Positions 23,201-41,006 of a DNA stretch of 64,000 nt are shown piece by piece (positions within the stretch are counted from its first letter, which is position 1; every line of letters begins with the position of its first letter). The notes under the pieces were generated by a model. It did not search any database and was not told where the DNA came from. It was given only the letters and a program-made list of their open reading frames with translations. A program made the translations under genes and the position numbers. Where the stretch lies: NCBI GenBank assembly GCA_007449985.2, contig VIIQ02000827.1, positions 310,001 through 374,000 of the forward strand. The letters are read 5' to 3'. This DNA is from Desmodesmus armatus (Eukaryota > Chlorophyta > Chlorophyceae > Sphaeropleales > Scenedesmaceae).

Positions 23201-23464
23201 GCCTCAGCTGCAATTGGACATCAGGAGAATCGAGGTCTTGATCACCAACTCAGCCTTACTAAGCCCTCGCGAACTGAGCTACCCTAGTGACACAACTGCA
23301 ACTGCGCAGTGACTGCTGCTGTGCTTCTAAGGGTGCCCTGCAGGTGCCCTGTGCAGGGGCTGCCCTACAAGCATTTTGCAGAGTGACAGGTACAGAACAA
23401 CAAGGCAACCTACCCGGATGTATTGGTACTTCCCCTCCTTGTCTATTGATGATGAATCTGTCAT
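20297..23464 (-). CDS. SnRK2-like serine/threonine protein kinase, eight exons
   Basis: Exons 23464-23414, 23069-23007, 22725-22597, 22386-22301, 21918-21825, 21580-21455, 20999-20907 and 20611-20297 join in phase to 318 residues. Kinase landmarks: glycine loop GTGSFGQV (21-28), Lys42 in VAIKQ, Glu57 in SELINH, catalytic loop [11 protein letters not shown] (Asp132), DFGYSK (Asp155), [25 protein letters not shown], and the SnRK2-like end [10 protein letters not shown]. SnRK2 kinases respond to osmotic stress, nutrient stress and, in land plants, ABA. The His of the usual HRD motif is Asn130 here. The acidic C-terminal ABA box of plant subclass III enzymes is absent, since the chain stops soon after the kinase domain. 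Intron 2 begins with GC instead of GT (23006-23005). Confidence 0.9.
22031..22164. repeat. Intronic inverted repeat with ~50 bp arms (miniature-transposon-like)
   Basis: Within the kinase intron 21919-22300, AAGGGCAGGTAGTAGTTGCC and the following CTTGTGTTGACGCTGCG are mirrored at the right end by CGCTTAGCGTCAACACAAGG and CAAACACCACCTGCCCTT. The arms extend inward to a CCATGGTA/TACCATG pair, with a ~35 bp loop. The structure resembles a foldback element or a hairpin small-RNA precursor. No flanking target duplication was seen. Confidence 0.75.
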
Positions 23465-26400
23465 GACACAAGGGGCCTTGCAGCGGCCCAGAGGGAACCA
23501 GCGACGAGTATCACCAAGAGCAGCTTCCAAGTGCTGAAGGGTAGATACAGGCGTACAGTAGAGGGCACGCGGATGAGTGGGCGGAAGGTCAGGATGGCAA
23601 CACAGAACTGTGCGTGTACAGGCTGGCTGAACGTAGGACCGCAATGCCGTTGCAAAGACAGCTCAAACGAAAACATACCAAGGGTGCTTCCTTGATCCTC
23701 ATTTGCTGGGGGGTTTGAACCAACCAGCTGGGGGGTGGACAGCTCGAGGCAGCTTCCTGGTGGGGTGCAACGGCTGTGTGATGTGCAGCTGAGAGCTGTC
23801 TCACTGTCTCAGCTTATGTACAAACACTGCACTGTAACGTATGGGAGCTCAGGTGCGGTGGGGTGCTAGGGCGAGTGCAGCTCAGTCAGTCAAGGAAAAC
23901 AACGTCGATAGTGAAAAAATACAATCACAAAACGCATTAACATAAGTTTGCAGGCGAGTTAGGGACCAGGACGCGTGCAGGGAAGCACACTCTGGCGCGA
24001 TTTGCTAAGACTTGGTGCACCACGTACGTGGGCTGCTTCTTGCGAGGAAGGAAATGGCGAGGAAGCGCTCAGCAACCGTTCTCAATGGCGGCAACGATGC
24101 ATCTCATCCTTCACAATGTTACCTTGTGTATACAGCCATACAGGTGTGTGGGCAAGACCAACCCACCAGCCTGTCAACTTCCCAACACCACAGCCCTGTT
24201 CTGGAAGACCTCTGTACAACACTCTGTACAACAAGCAAGAACTGCTGCAGCTAAGGCTTTCCATGTGGCAAGCGCCAAGCCTGAAGTGGCACAAGGTTGC
24301 ATACACCTCAGCTCCTGGGCCACCTCTGCTGCTGTGTAGTAAGATTGCAGAGGCTGAAGCTGTCGTGTCACCTCTGCTGCTGTGTACACACAGCGCCAAG
24401 CCCTTGGCCGCTCAGCAGCATGAAAAGCCAGCTGTACAATCAGAGTCAGCCACCTGCTCCCACGTTTCAAACGTGCACCAGTCTGCCACATGTCAAGCCC
24501 CGCTGACAATGTCAGCCTGATACACAACAGTAAAGCAAGGGTTGCAGATACATGAAGAGCTCATGGCACCCCAGCTGCACATCAGACAACCACAGGCTTG
24601 ACATACCTGTGACAGGTAAACTGAAGACCACCAAGGTTCAAGCATGCAGCACACAAGGGGCGTGCTGACACACCCGCCCCTGGTTGCCTAGTCACCATTA
24701 TTGCACACAACCAACCATAGTGTTGTTCGCACCATAGTCAGCACGGTTTGCAGCCCTAGCAGTTCAGTATGGCTTCGCACATCAAGGCACACAATAAGCT
24801 ACACCTGGCAAAGCAAAAGCTGAGGCACTGCGACTCAATTCAACAAGCCAGCACACACAACACACAAGCAAGAACCTAGCCAATGCTGCACAACTGTCTA
24901 CACTAAGCATGCAACGAAGCTCAAGACGAGAAAGAGACACATGCCACACAAGCTGCTCCAAGCAGTGCCGCACAACAGCACAGGGGAACACGACACCCAA
25001 CACACAAGCCAATTCACACTCAAGGCTAACCTACATCAACAACACGCCAGCAATTGAAAAGCTTGCCACCCGCAGTGCAAACACACACAAACCCTGGCTA
25101 TCCCATACACTGCATGGTGTACCCTCGCAAACCAAGGCACACACATACACCAAGCGCACAATTCTGTGCCCCTAATGCCATCTGGCCACAACACACGCAT
25201 GCATGCTCAGCGAACGACAACATTACTTGTTGCTAGGACAGCAGCGCTTGCCCCAAGGCCCCTCGTTGACCACTCCGTATGCTGACCTACCACACCGCTC
25301 CTCAGGCAGCAAAGCAGCCAACACTGGATGTGGCATGTGGTCCGAAGCCAGGCCAAGCAACCAGCCAGTGGTGCAACTTGTGCGCAGGTAGATAGAGAAG
25401 GATGCATGCATGGAGGAAGTGCTCTCAGTAGGGTGGGCAACATGATGGGGGCAGGTAACTTCCCCTGTCACTGCCACTGACGGGAAGCCCCGTGAACAAC
25501 ACGAGTGACATGCAGCACTTGCGAGCTTGCCCATGACTTGGCCTGCCTACATCATCAGGGGTGCAACACAGTGGGCCACTGAACAAGCCGACACGAAATG
25601 ACTGCGGCTGCAGCAACCGCGCACGCCTAGGGGCCACACACCCAAAATCCTTATCACCGGCGATGGTAGGCCGTCACCAACTGTGAAGCCTTGCATAATA
25701 CAACCGGCTTGCTGACTGTCACACAAGCACGCATTGCGTGTGTACTCAACACACACGGCCGACCTCCTGGCGGCATCAGTAGTACAACACAGTGGAGACT
25801 GGTACAGGATTGCACACAACTCACCCAAACCCCGTTCGCACTCTCGTACATAAGGATGCACATGTGTGACATGCATCAGCCCTCGTCACACAGCCCAAAC
25901 CCAGTCCCAGAGCAAGCCACCCCAGCAAATGACATGCAGCAACCATGCACAGCTGGTGTGCAACATGCTGCCAGAGCCGATACCCAGTGGACACAGCCAC
26001 GCCCCAACAGACAATCAACCAGCAGGGAAGGTGGTCGCAACAGGCACTAAAGGCAAACAGTGCCCTGCAGAACAGATCCGGAAAAATGCGACGCAGCACC
26101 TCGACGCGTGTGCCTGCACGCCGGTTGATGCTGCCTCCAATGCCTGCATAATAGAGAGCAGCAGAGCCAGTGCCGCCCCAGCCCGAAACTGGGGACCTAG
26201 CCTCGCAGCGGGTGCGCTGAAAAGTGTAGCACACGTAATGAAATGGTCACGGAACAGAAAAACCCTTCCTAGGGCACCCAACCATAGACAGCAGGTACAG
26301 GCCAAGCATGCAGCAGCACAACTGTGATGAGGAGCGGCCTGATGCAGTTAGCGGGGCGAGCCCACATGCAACTGCTCAGGAAGAAAGAATGGGCGTGAGC

Positions 26401-27469
26401 ATGGCCTGCACCGCGCACAAGCTACTGAAACAGCTGTCAACCCCAGCCGTTGGAACAAAGCCCCCTAGCTGTGGCTAGGCTTCCACTGCAGCTTGCTACA
26501 CCAATTGAAGCCACAGCAAAAGAGCAACGAGGGGAAAAACATCATGCACATCAAAGCAAGACAAGCACAGCGGTCAGCACACACAAGATCCCAAAACAGC
26601 GGCGCCCCGACAGATGCGGGTCAGTGGTCATGTGTCTGCAAGGCCATTCAAAAATGGGGTGCATGGCGCGTAAGGCCGACGACTGGTGGCTTGGTGCCCT
26701 GGTACGAAAGCCAGCCTCCAAAGCACACAGGTGCAGGTTGCGATCTGAAGCAACCTCAGTGCTGCATCATACGCAACTCAACTGCAGTGCCAGACGGGCA
26801 GCGTTTGCGGTTGCACTGACAAGGATGCCACACGCTGCACAGCCAACAATAGCATCGCCAAATCTGCTACTACTTGAGACAAGAGATGTCAGCCTGCCTG
26901 ACACCACATAGCGCTAGAAACACGGTCGACACCTGCACATGCCATTAGAAGCATTGGCAGCAAGGGGCCGCACATGAAATCAAGCTGGGCCCACAGCTAC
27001 AGTGCAACTGCAGCTGCCCAAGCATATGGAGCGGATGCCCCTGCCACCTGCAACAACCAATCCTGCCCTTCCCTAGCTGTAGCTAGGCCTCCACCTCCAC
27101 CTACACCTGCTTGGTGCTCCTGCCAGGGCTAAGCCAGGTAAACACGCTCGCCTGAGGTCAAGAAGGAGCGATGTGGCGCCTTGATGGGGAAACCCACACA
27201 CGGCTCCATGACATCCATGCTAGGCCAATCGCGTGACCATCTGACAAAAGAACGACCGACTCAATCCCTAGAAACCATCTGACAAAGAACAACACACCAG
27301 ACTGTTGAGCCTCGACATAAGCCCATCAGCATCCCACATCCTGCACGAAAGGAGGGCTGCGCAGCCCCCCCCCCCCCCATGTCAGCTCACACCACCTGCG
27401 CTGTAAAAACCACGAACATAGAGACCGCTGTCTGGCAGGGCCCCTGCCAGCAGCACTCTGCCAATTGCC
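23465..27469. other. 4 kb region without a recognised gene
   Basis: This lies between the kinase start and the PTEN stop, both on the minus strand, so it includes the kinase promoter and the PTEN 3' UTR. Composition is CA/GT-rich with many short weak frames and no detected homology. A CCACCTCTGCTGCTGTGTA string occurs near 24320 and again, slightly changed, near 24370, and CTGTACAAC is doubled near 24212-24230. A run of 14 C follows at 27366-27379. A noncoding transcript cannot be excluded. Confidence 0.4.
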
Positions 27470-32805
<5,336 letters not shown>

Positions 32806-34334
32806 CAAACTGATGATGGAGTGCACACTCTCAGCACATCCACGCTCCCGCGCACGCCTACGTTGTTAGGCTCCACCCTAGTTTCTTTGATTTATGCTAC
32901 TGTGACCACTCCAGCCCAGCCAGAGCCCTTGCTGAGGTTGGAAGGGGCTTCCGTACGTCCGGTTTCATCGCTCAAGCGAGCCCCAGAGGCCCTTGGGCCA
33001 CCCTTTCACGTCTAGACATTGGTGGGTGGAGGGAGAAGTTCTCAGAACGAGGCTGATACCACGGGGCACCGGAGGTTTAGGTCACTGACCAGATGTTGGG
33101 GGTCTGACAGTACCTTACTACTATCCCCACGTCGTCAGCTTCCATTCCAGAAAGTTATCTAAAACCCCCCACCCTGAAGACACTGCCTTCTTGGGGCTCT
33201 TTCCAGCTTTTGCCATTTACATGCTATTGGGGGAAGGGGGCGTCAGTCTTGACTGATGCGATCATTGACCTGGACAACATTCAATCAGTCAAGTCACGCT
33301 CTGCACACCAAGGGGTCCACCACAAACCTACGGCCAGGGGGGCGAGACGCCGAGCCCAACCCCAGACTAGGGGGGGGGGTAGGGGCCGAGCGCACAAACC
33401 GTCAGGGGGTACGGGGTCCAGCTGCCCGTCTATAGGGGCAGGCAACAGTACCTGACGACAGCCAAAGACAGACAGGGGGTTAAGGGTGCGTGAGCCAGAG
33501 AGCTCAAAACGTACATTTGGAGGGTAGCAGCAAATTCGGCGTCCCCCCCCCCCCTCCCGCGCTGTTGGTTTGAGAGGGACCCCAAGACAAAGACCAACAG
33601 ACGAAATTTGAAGTACCACTGTGCAATTGGGGTGCAGAGAACATCATTCTGCCAAGTTCCCACACTCGCATTGAGAAAGTCAGGGTCATTGCGTGCTGTG
33701 CTTTGAAGAGAGTAACCAGTGCAGCACGCATTTACAGTACATCACACATGAGATTGAGGCACACACTACCTCATGAGTGTTTGAGGCAATAGAAGCAATT
33801 TGCATGCACAAACGCAGTCCCATGCTTGAAATGATCCCCTCCCCTGACGCCTCACATAAGTTGGTCACACTCCATCACACCATGCACATGCCTGACATAC
33901 TGTGTGCTGCCAGCAGTGCTGCTGCTGGCAATGCCGTCCACAGGCAACCATCGTCCAATGGCACCCAACAGGACAGATATACAAGGACAATACATGTGAT
34001 GGTCAGCACCACCAACAACTTGCTCAGTGCTCTGCTTGCATCCCAGTCCGACCGGGTCACACAAAGGTTTGAAGACGGTCACAACCACTCACTTGCTTCA
34101 ACCAAACTCCACCACACATGCAGGGATTACAGTCCCCAAACCACCACAGCACCCCCAGAAGCCGTACTCGACGATCAAGACTACCTTGCACAAATACTGT
34201 GCATCACCAGCAACTGAACTAGACTTGCAGCTCAAGCAAAGAAGAGTGTACTGGCCGCGATTGCTGGCTTGACAACAGAACGTCTTGCTGGCAGTCCACC
34301 AGCTAACTTCTGAACATCAGAAGTGCAGAGCGTG
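32806..34334. other. Intergenic block of unusual composition, no recognised gene
   Basis: Between the PTEN start and the pyrophosphorylase stop. From about 32840 to 33720 the DNA lacks the GCTG/CAG texture of the rest of the window and instead has G and C homopolymer runs (near 33369 and 33544) and many short frames without homology. From about 33750 the ordinary CA-rich texture returns. A degenerate mobile element or foreign insertion is possible but no termini were found. Confidence 0.4.
34127..34131 (-). terminator. TGTAA poly(A) signal of the UDP-sugar pyrophosphorylase gene
   Basis: TGTAA on the minus strand, 204 nt beyond the stop codon. The distance fits a chlorophyte 3' UTR. Confidence 0.45.
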
Positions 34335-37300
34335 TCAAGCATCAACCAAGTCAGCCTCTGCTGCAGCCTTGGCCACAGTCACATCCCCTGCATCCCCCTC
34401 CCTACCCACTGCCATCTGCATTGCAGCATCCTCCCCACCGCTACCACCCAATGACAGGCCCACCCCTGCCCCAGCCTTTGTCACTGAAGGCTCTGGCTCT
34501 TTGGCTGCCGTCACTGCTGCGCTGCCCGGCTGCGCGTTTGCAGCATCGCTGTCCTGCTGCGTGCTGGCTGCGGCCTCAGCAACGGGTGCTGTTGCAGGAA
34601 CAGGCTCTGGCACGAGGTACTCCCCAGGCTTGTCAAACACGAGCTCAGTGGTCTCATTGCGGATGACCCTAAAGCCACGGATTGCCTCCTCCGGGGTGGG
34701 GCTGCTGACCTGCGTGGACATAGACAGGCAGCAGAGTGGAAAAGGAAAAGACAATAGACAAGTGATGAGCTCCCAGGCAAGGCTGTTGCGATGCAGGTGG
34801 AGCTGCAACTGCAGCTTGCTTCCTGCTGAAGGCAGTTGCTACAGGAAACCACACTGTGGCAAGGCGGGCATCACATTATCCCAGCCTGGGAGGCTGACGA
34901 TTGTGCATGTTGTGCACTGCTGACTGACGATTCAAAAAGCACTGGGCATACAGCAGACACAACGCCACCTTTGAAGGCCTGAATGACAAAAGCGAGCCCT
35001 GGGCAAGCACCCTCTGAGTCATGTTGCAACATTCCCCGGCCACACTGGCCCTCACCTGCTCAAGGGGCTTCCAACTCCATCCTGCGTTGCTGACGGACAG
35101 GCCGTCAATCACCACACGTGCACCCGGAACAGCCTTGACTACCAGAGCGCCATCCACACGCAGGTTCTTGATGTGGATGTCCGGCCCATTCAGCAGCAGC
35201 ACCGAGCGTGGAGCCAGCAGCAGGCCACCCTGGGACACCTTGGCCTGTGCCGATCATGCCACATGACAGCATAACAGGGCAGGTGCAGTCAGCTGGCAGG
35301 ACGATCTTCACAAATGGTGCGTTCATGATCAAACATCAACGACATGCAGTAAGTGTTGTTCGCATGCGGTGTGTGCTTCAGCCGTCTCAGAACTGCACTC
35401 CACATGCAGCTTCAGCACTTCCACCCAGATCTGAGGCGGCACGCGTTTTCTGACAGCGCTTGGGTCCAAGCTCATCCTGACAGCATGCACTGCATGCACC
35501 AAACTCTCCGATTTGAGCACTAGCACTTGGCATGCCTGGAACAATGCATCATATCCACAAGACACAACCAACAACCCTCAAAACAACATTGCCATCTGCC
35601 GCCCTATTGGCAGCCGCACCTTGATTGCGTCCAGGCAGGGCGCAAACGATGGGCTCAGCACCACCCGCGGCCACTCCTCCACAGGGATGCCGTTGTAGGT
35701 GGCCTGCTGGGCAAGCCCCACCTCAGCCCCTGCCATCATCACCAGCGCCTCACTGTTGGCCTTGTAGATGTCCATCTCACCTGCACACAGCAGCAGACAC
35801 ACAAACCGGGACTTCAGCATGTTTGCAAGTGATCGCTTCTTCATGTGTACGCAGGCGGTGTGATGGCAGGCCTCGGACCAGCAATGAATCAGAAGGCCAC
35901 AGCATCAGCCCAATGCACTCACAAAGCTCGACTGCTGTGTGCCAAATACTCGGTTTGTGCAGGCTGGCTTGCATCGCAGCTCACTGCCTGCAATCCTCAC
36001 ACCGGGTTGCATGCCAAAAGGCAGCTTGCGCCATTGACCTCCGATGCACTCTGGGAGGGCACAGCGCCTTATGCACTCAACACGGCAGCCCCAGCTGCAC
36101 TGGCCCTCCCACCTGTTGTTGCGCTGTGTGTGGGGTTGCCCTCTGCTGCCTTGGCCCGTGCATCATCAGGGGAGTTCTTCACAGGGCTGTAGGTCGCCCA
36201 CACCTGCGCAGCACCCGTGGACCAGCAGCAACACATGTTGAGGAAGGGGAATGCGCAGAGAAGGGCCGGTTTGTGGGCATTGCAATCATTGTCCTGCATC
36301 AACCCCGAAGTGTTCATGTGAAGACCACTGGTGACCAGTACTGCTCTGCTGCACCAGTGTAGAGCAGACCAGCGGACAGACACCAGCCGCGGCGGCTTAC
36401 TGCATCCCAGTGGCCAAGGCCTTGCTCTGTCTGGCCGCACCTGGTTGATGGCGATGAAGCCGACCTTGGCATCAGCTGGCAGCGCCTTGGGATAGTCCTG
36501 CATCATGCACTCAAGACGGGTGCTGCTCTTGAAGGCGGTCTTGGTGGCATCCTTGTACTTGGGGTTGACAAACTCGCCGATGGTGCCGCCTGGAGTGCAG
36601 CACAAGTCAGCACAAGTCCAGCACAAGTCAGCACAGGTCAGACACCAAGCTGTGTGTTTGCCCACCACATTGCTGACACTGAATTTTCAATGGCGCCTCG
36701 GCAACTTGGTGTGCTGACCGCCCCACGAAGGGACCCTTGAGGATGCCGCACCAATGTGCAGATGTCCCACAAAATGGGTGGGCACAGCTGGTACTTTGGC
36801 AACGTATACGCAAACAGCTCGATGCTCGTGGCAGCATGTGCACAAACTCTCTTGTGTGCGCACCTGTCTTTGCTAGTTGCTCCACGTAGGAGGACAGCTT
36901 TATGACCAGCTGGTTGATGTTGCCAGGGAAGGGTGAGTAGCCTGCAAAAATCCCCAATCAAAAGCAGACAGGACAACATGGTAACACAGCCTGAGTGGCA
37001 GCCACGCGCCTGGCGGACAGCGCTGGGGCTAGCCCCACACTGTGTAGGCCCCCACGAATGCTGACACGTGATAGTGCACCGTAACCATGCGTGGCAGAAC
37101 CAACGTCGACACACCTCAGGAACACAAAGCTTGCACAGCGCAAGTTGCAAGGCTACTAGCTGATAAGTGTGTGATGCCCGGCAAGGCAATGCATACGCTG
37201 ATGCCGGCAACCATCAAGATTCACCTGATGCATCATTAACGTCACCATCAGGATTGATGGTGCTCCTGAGCAGAGGGTCCAGCAGGTTGTACTCAACATT

Positions 37301-40300
37301 CACCTGCACCACACAGCCCCGATACACTTGCTGAGCACCTCACCCACATCCAAACACGGCCATGAGTGAGCGTCTGTGGATTGTGCTGACTCAGGTAGGC
37401 AGCGTCTATGGACTGTGCTAACTCAGGCAGGCAGTGCAATATGCCCATCACTCTTCCATGCCACAGCCAATATTGCAACCCACTTGGGGTTCTACTGAGG
37501 CCACATCAGAGGTCTCTGCTGAAAAAATGCAAGTTGCCACCACTACTAGCGGATGGCGGCATTCCCACTCACTGTCATGGCCTTGCCGCTGCCGTCTGTT
37601 GCCGTCAAGCGTGCAATCGCTCCAATTGCCTCCTTGGCCTTCCGTGGCACAGCAACACTGCAACAACACGAGCACATGCAGTAGGGTGGACACCACTGAC
37701 AACAGGCCAAGAAAAGCTGACGCTTGGACAGCAGCACTCACAGGCTTCCAGGACTGCAGAATTCAGCCGCACATAGCATGTGATGAGGCAGCGGCCACCT
37801 GGTCAGTTGCAGGCATCCAGGTCACATGGTTGCGGTCACCTGTTCATGTCATAATCCTGCTGTGCTGACAGGCCCACAGCAGCCAATAGGGCACGGAACA
37901 CCAGCGCATTGGTGTCCTGCAGTGCACAACAGCAACAACACATCAATGCAAGTAAGAACGATGAAAGTTGAAGCTGACTGGTTGATGGCTGGGGCCCGGC
38001 TGGGACAGCCCCCATCTGCAAGTCGGCGCAAGCTTTTGCAGGCCGCCGTTGAGCCCCATGATGACTCACGCCAAGTAAGGAACGTCAGTTGGAAGCTGGC
38101 AGCTGCCCTATGTGCTCCTGCATATAGCTCTTGCAAGGAACTGCTTGATGTGTACCTTGTAGACGTGCACTCCAACCTCTGGGATCAAGCATCCCAGACA
38201 GATGGTGCACATACAGTGTTGCAGACACTTACACACCAAGTGCCTCCCACACTATGTGCCAGGCTGCCTACTAGTGCAGCTACCTAGTGCACACACAATC
38301 ACCACCCTGCATCCAGGCTGCAGCGCACCTGGAAGAAGCACACCCACTTGAGGCCCTGCTTGTGCCACTTCTGTGCCAGGCCGCTGCTGTGCAGCAGGCT
38401 GTGCACGTCACCATGACCGTGCGGCTTGGTCTGCAGGGTATAGGGGTCTGAGGGCTCCAGGCACAGGTGTGCTGCGTTGTCACTCAGGCAGGGCACCTTC
38501 TCCTGCTTGATCAGGGTCACCTGGGCCAGCAGGAAATAGGAGTGCGCAGGAAGTGTGTTTGCGCAGTGTGTGCGTGTATAGTAACGCTCCGCAGGGCTGA
38601 CCATACTCACAATCTGCGCCCAAGATGACAAACACTCCGCGCCAGGATTCTACAAATCTGCCATGCTTGACGCACACGTGTGTTGACGCGCGCTGTCTGA
38701 CCGATGCATGCCCGCTTGCTAGCTGCTGCCTCAGAGCTGTGCTGCAGGGCCATGCAAACATGCACCACAACAGAAGCGGGAAACACTGTGTACTGCGCCA
38801 ACCAAAAAGATGACACTCCAAACTGCCATGCCACGTGCTGACTGCAGTGCATGGGCGCACCTGGTCTGGGCTCATGCCAAAGTAGTCGTGGCTCTTCAGC
38901 AGGGCCTCTGTGCGTGCATGTGTGTCGTCACTGGTCATGATGGCCAGGGGAAGCTTCATACCCCGCGCGCTGGCACCTGACACCTCCTGAGCGCCCAAAG
39001 ACAGCAGGCAGGTGCAGGCATGACACGCCGACATGTGTCAGTTGGAAGCAGCCGTACGTTGTGTGACAGGATGCCTTCGGCAACTGGCAGTCACCATGAC
39101 CACACAGGAGCACTGCTGAGCGAACAAGCACACTCAAACACTCCCTGAAATTGCCCCCAACACCCTGCGCGCGGCTGTGTCATGACCATCATCACCAATG
39201 GCTGGCACTCAGACATGAACAATGTATGCGTGCAAGGATTACCTGCAGCGCCAGGATGGTCTCAATGTAGAGCTGCAGGAAGCAGCGCTCACTGGCCGAC
39301 TCAGCTGGCAGTGCAACCTTGATGCCTGAGAAGCCACAGAAAGCGCACACACAAAGGATGCACACATAAATGCAAGCAGACCCAAAACTAACCCGGCACA
39401 TCAACACTTTGCAACTGTGCAGTGGACGCTCACTGCTCAGGTCCAAGGTGGTCATTAGACATGGGGGACAAGTGCGGAGTGTGGTCTTTGGCAAAGTAGC
39501 CCCTGAAAGCACTGCAGGCATTTGCTGTTGCACGCGCTTCACTGACAGCCAGCCGCATGCTGTTTCAGGAGTCCTTGCTCACCCTTGTATCCCAGGCGCT
39601 CCCCCAGGCCACCTGCCACCAGCACAAAGGCAGCATAGCCCACAGCCTGCAGGCCGCCCTCCTCCAGCTGCAGGAATTCAGGACTGCCAAAGTCAAGGCG
39701 CTGGCCATCAGGGTTGGAGGGTGTGTAGCCATCAAAGGCATTGCGCCCTGCGCAGCATGAGCCAAGCCGGTTACACTTGACACGTGCCTGTCGATGAGTA
39801 GCTGGCTTTAATGTGGTTGGTTGAAACGGCGTGCATGACTTTTACAAGCAGCTGCTGCCGATGCGCACGTTCGCATGTGCGCTGGTGTCAACTGAGAGAT
39901 TGAGTTTTTCTGCTTTGTGCTGACCAGCCACACCTTGTGTACGTCTGCAGGAAACAGCAAAAAAGGCGGGACCGGCATGAACAGACAGCCCACCTTCCCG
40001 TGAGTCCTGCAGCAGCTGGCGTGCGTTGTCGATGTATGTTTTGAGGCCACCATGGTAGCTGCTGTCCAGCAGCACAATCTGCTCCAGCATGCGCTGCTTG
40101 TCAGCATCGCCTGTGCCTGCACAGTAGGCACCAGATAGCCACAGGCAGGGCGATGAAACACAGGGACAATTGCATGCAACTCAGATGCACCCTGGGAAGG
40201 TGTCGACCTTCATGGGCAGTTGATGTGTCTGCGGCGGTCTTGCACGATGGGTGGGTGCAGGAAGCGGGCCTGTCTGAACCCGCATATGGCTGAAATAGTA

Positions 40301-41006
40301 ATGCATGCATCACTAACTGGTCTCATCTTGCATGTGCTGACCGCCTGGCAGGTGCTGGCACAGAAGTGGTGCAGTAGTACACAGGCAGTGCCTCTTGTAC
40401 CTGGTGCGGGCCATGCAGCAAAGAGCTGTGCCTGGTCCTCCTCCACCAACATCTTGATCAACTCCAGCTCCTGCAGCCAAGGTGAGGAAAAGGTGTGCAT
40501 GAACATGCATATGCAGTACAATGTTGACATTGGGTGAGTATGATATCGCGTTCTGCCATTCCATTCCAGTTGAAAGGACAGCAGGCAACATGGCTGTTGA
40601 GGGGTGCATGGCAGTGTGCAGGTCAGGCAAGATGTGGTACACACACGTTGAGAGCTGTGTGTTGTCACTTGGTGTGCATGCCAAGCGCTGCCGTGAAAGC
40701 AAGTAGGCACCAGCAGTGCCAGGTTGAAACAGGCCCCTGCCAGGATGACGCGGTTGGTGCGTCCATGCATTCACTGGCCTGTTGGTCAATCAGGTTTGAC
40801 CCACCTTCCCACTGAAGAGCTTCTCGTTGCCTTTCAGGGCCGCTGCCACGGGATCCGGCTTGCTGACAGGAGCAGCTGGTGCTGCAACAGCTGCCTTGGT
40901 TGCTGATGCTGCAGCTGCGGCTGGCTGTTTTGGCAGTGCCTGCATGCTGATGCTGGCGCCATCATCTGCCTTCTCACTGTCATGCTTGTCAGCCTTGCCG
41001 CGTTTT
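34335..41006 (-). CDS. USP: UDP-sugar pyrophosphorylase, at least 16 exons
   Basis: In-phase exons: 41006-40805, 40470-40401, 40116-39994, 39747-39583, 39325-39243, 38986-38861, 38520-38329, 37916-37840, 37657-37573, 37303-37225, 36941-36864, 36589-36441, 36203-36113, 35780-35620, 35244-35056, 34709-34335. The enzyme makes UDP-sugars from UTP and various sugar 1-phosphates (broad-specificity, cytosolic in plants). Signatures: nucleotide-binding [112 protein letters not shown]. About 747 residues are visible, longer than usual because of an Ala/Pro-rich N-terminus and an acidic Ala-rich tail of about 80 residues ending VDA-TGA. The true start is not fixed: exon 41006 begins after an acceptor, and a candidate upstream exon ends at 41091 (GTAAGG). 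Confidence 0.93.
37370..37433. repeat. Two tandem 32 bp units in a pyrophosphorylase intron
   Basis: 37370-37401 and 37402-37433 are identical apart from four positions, all transitions (G/A, T/C, G/A, T/C). Each begins GCGTCT and contains ACTCAGG. They lie in the intron between exons starting at 37657 and 37303. Confidence 0.9.

Noticed and set aside
23690..23735. tRNA-like T-loop string (GGTTCAAACC on the minus strand)
   Set aside because: No matching acceptor, D or anticodon stems around it; it lies in a duplicated GCTGGGGGG context.
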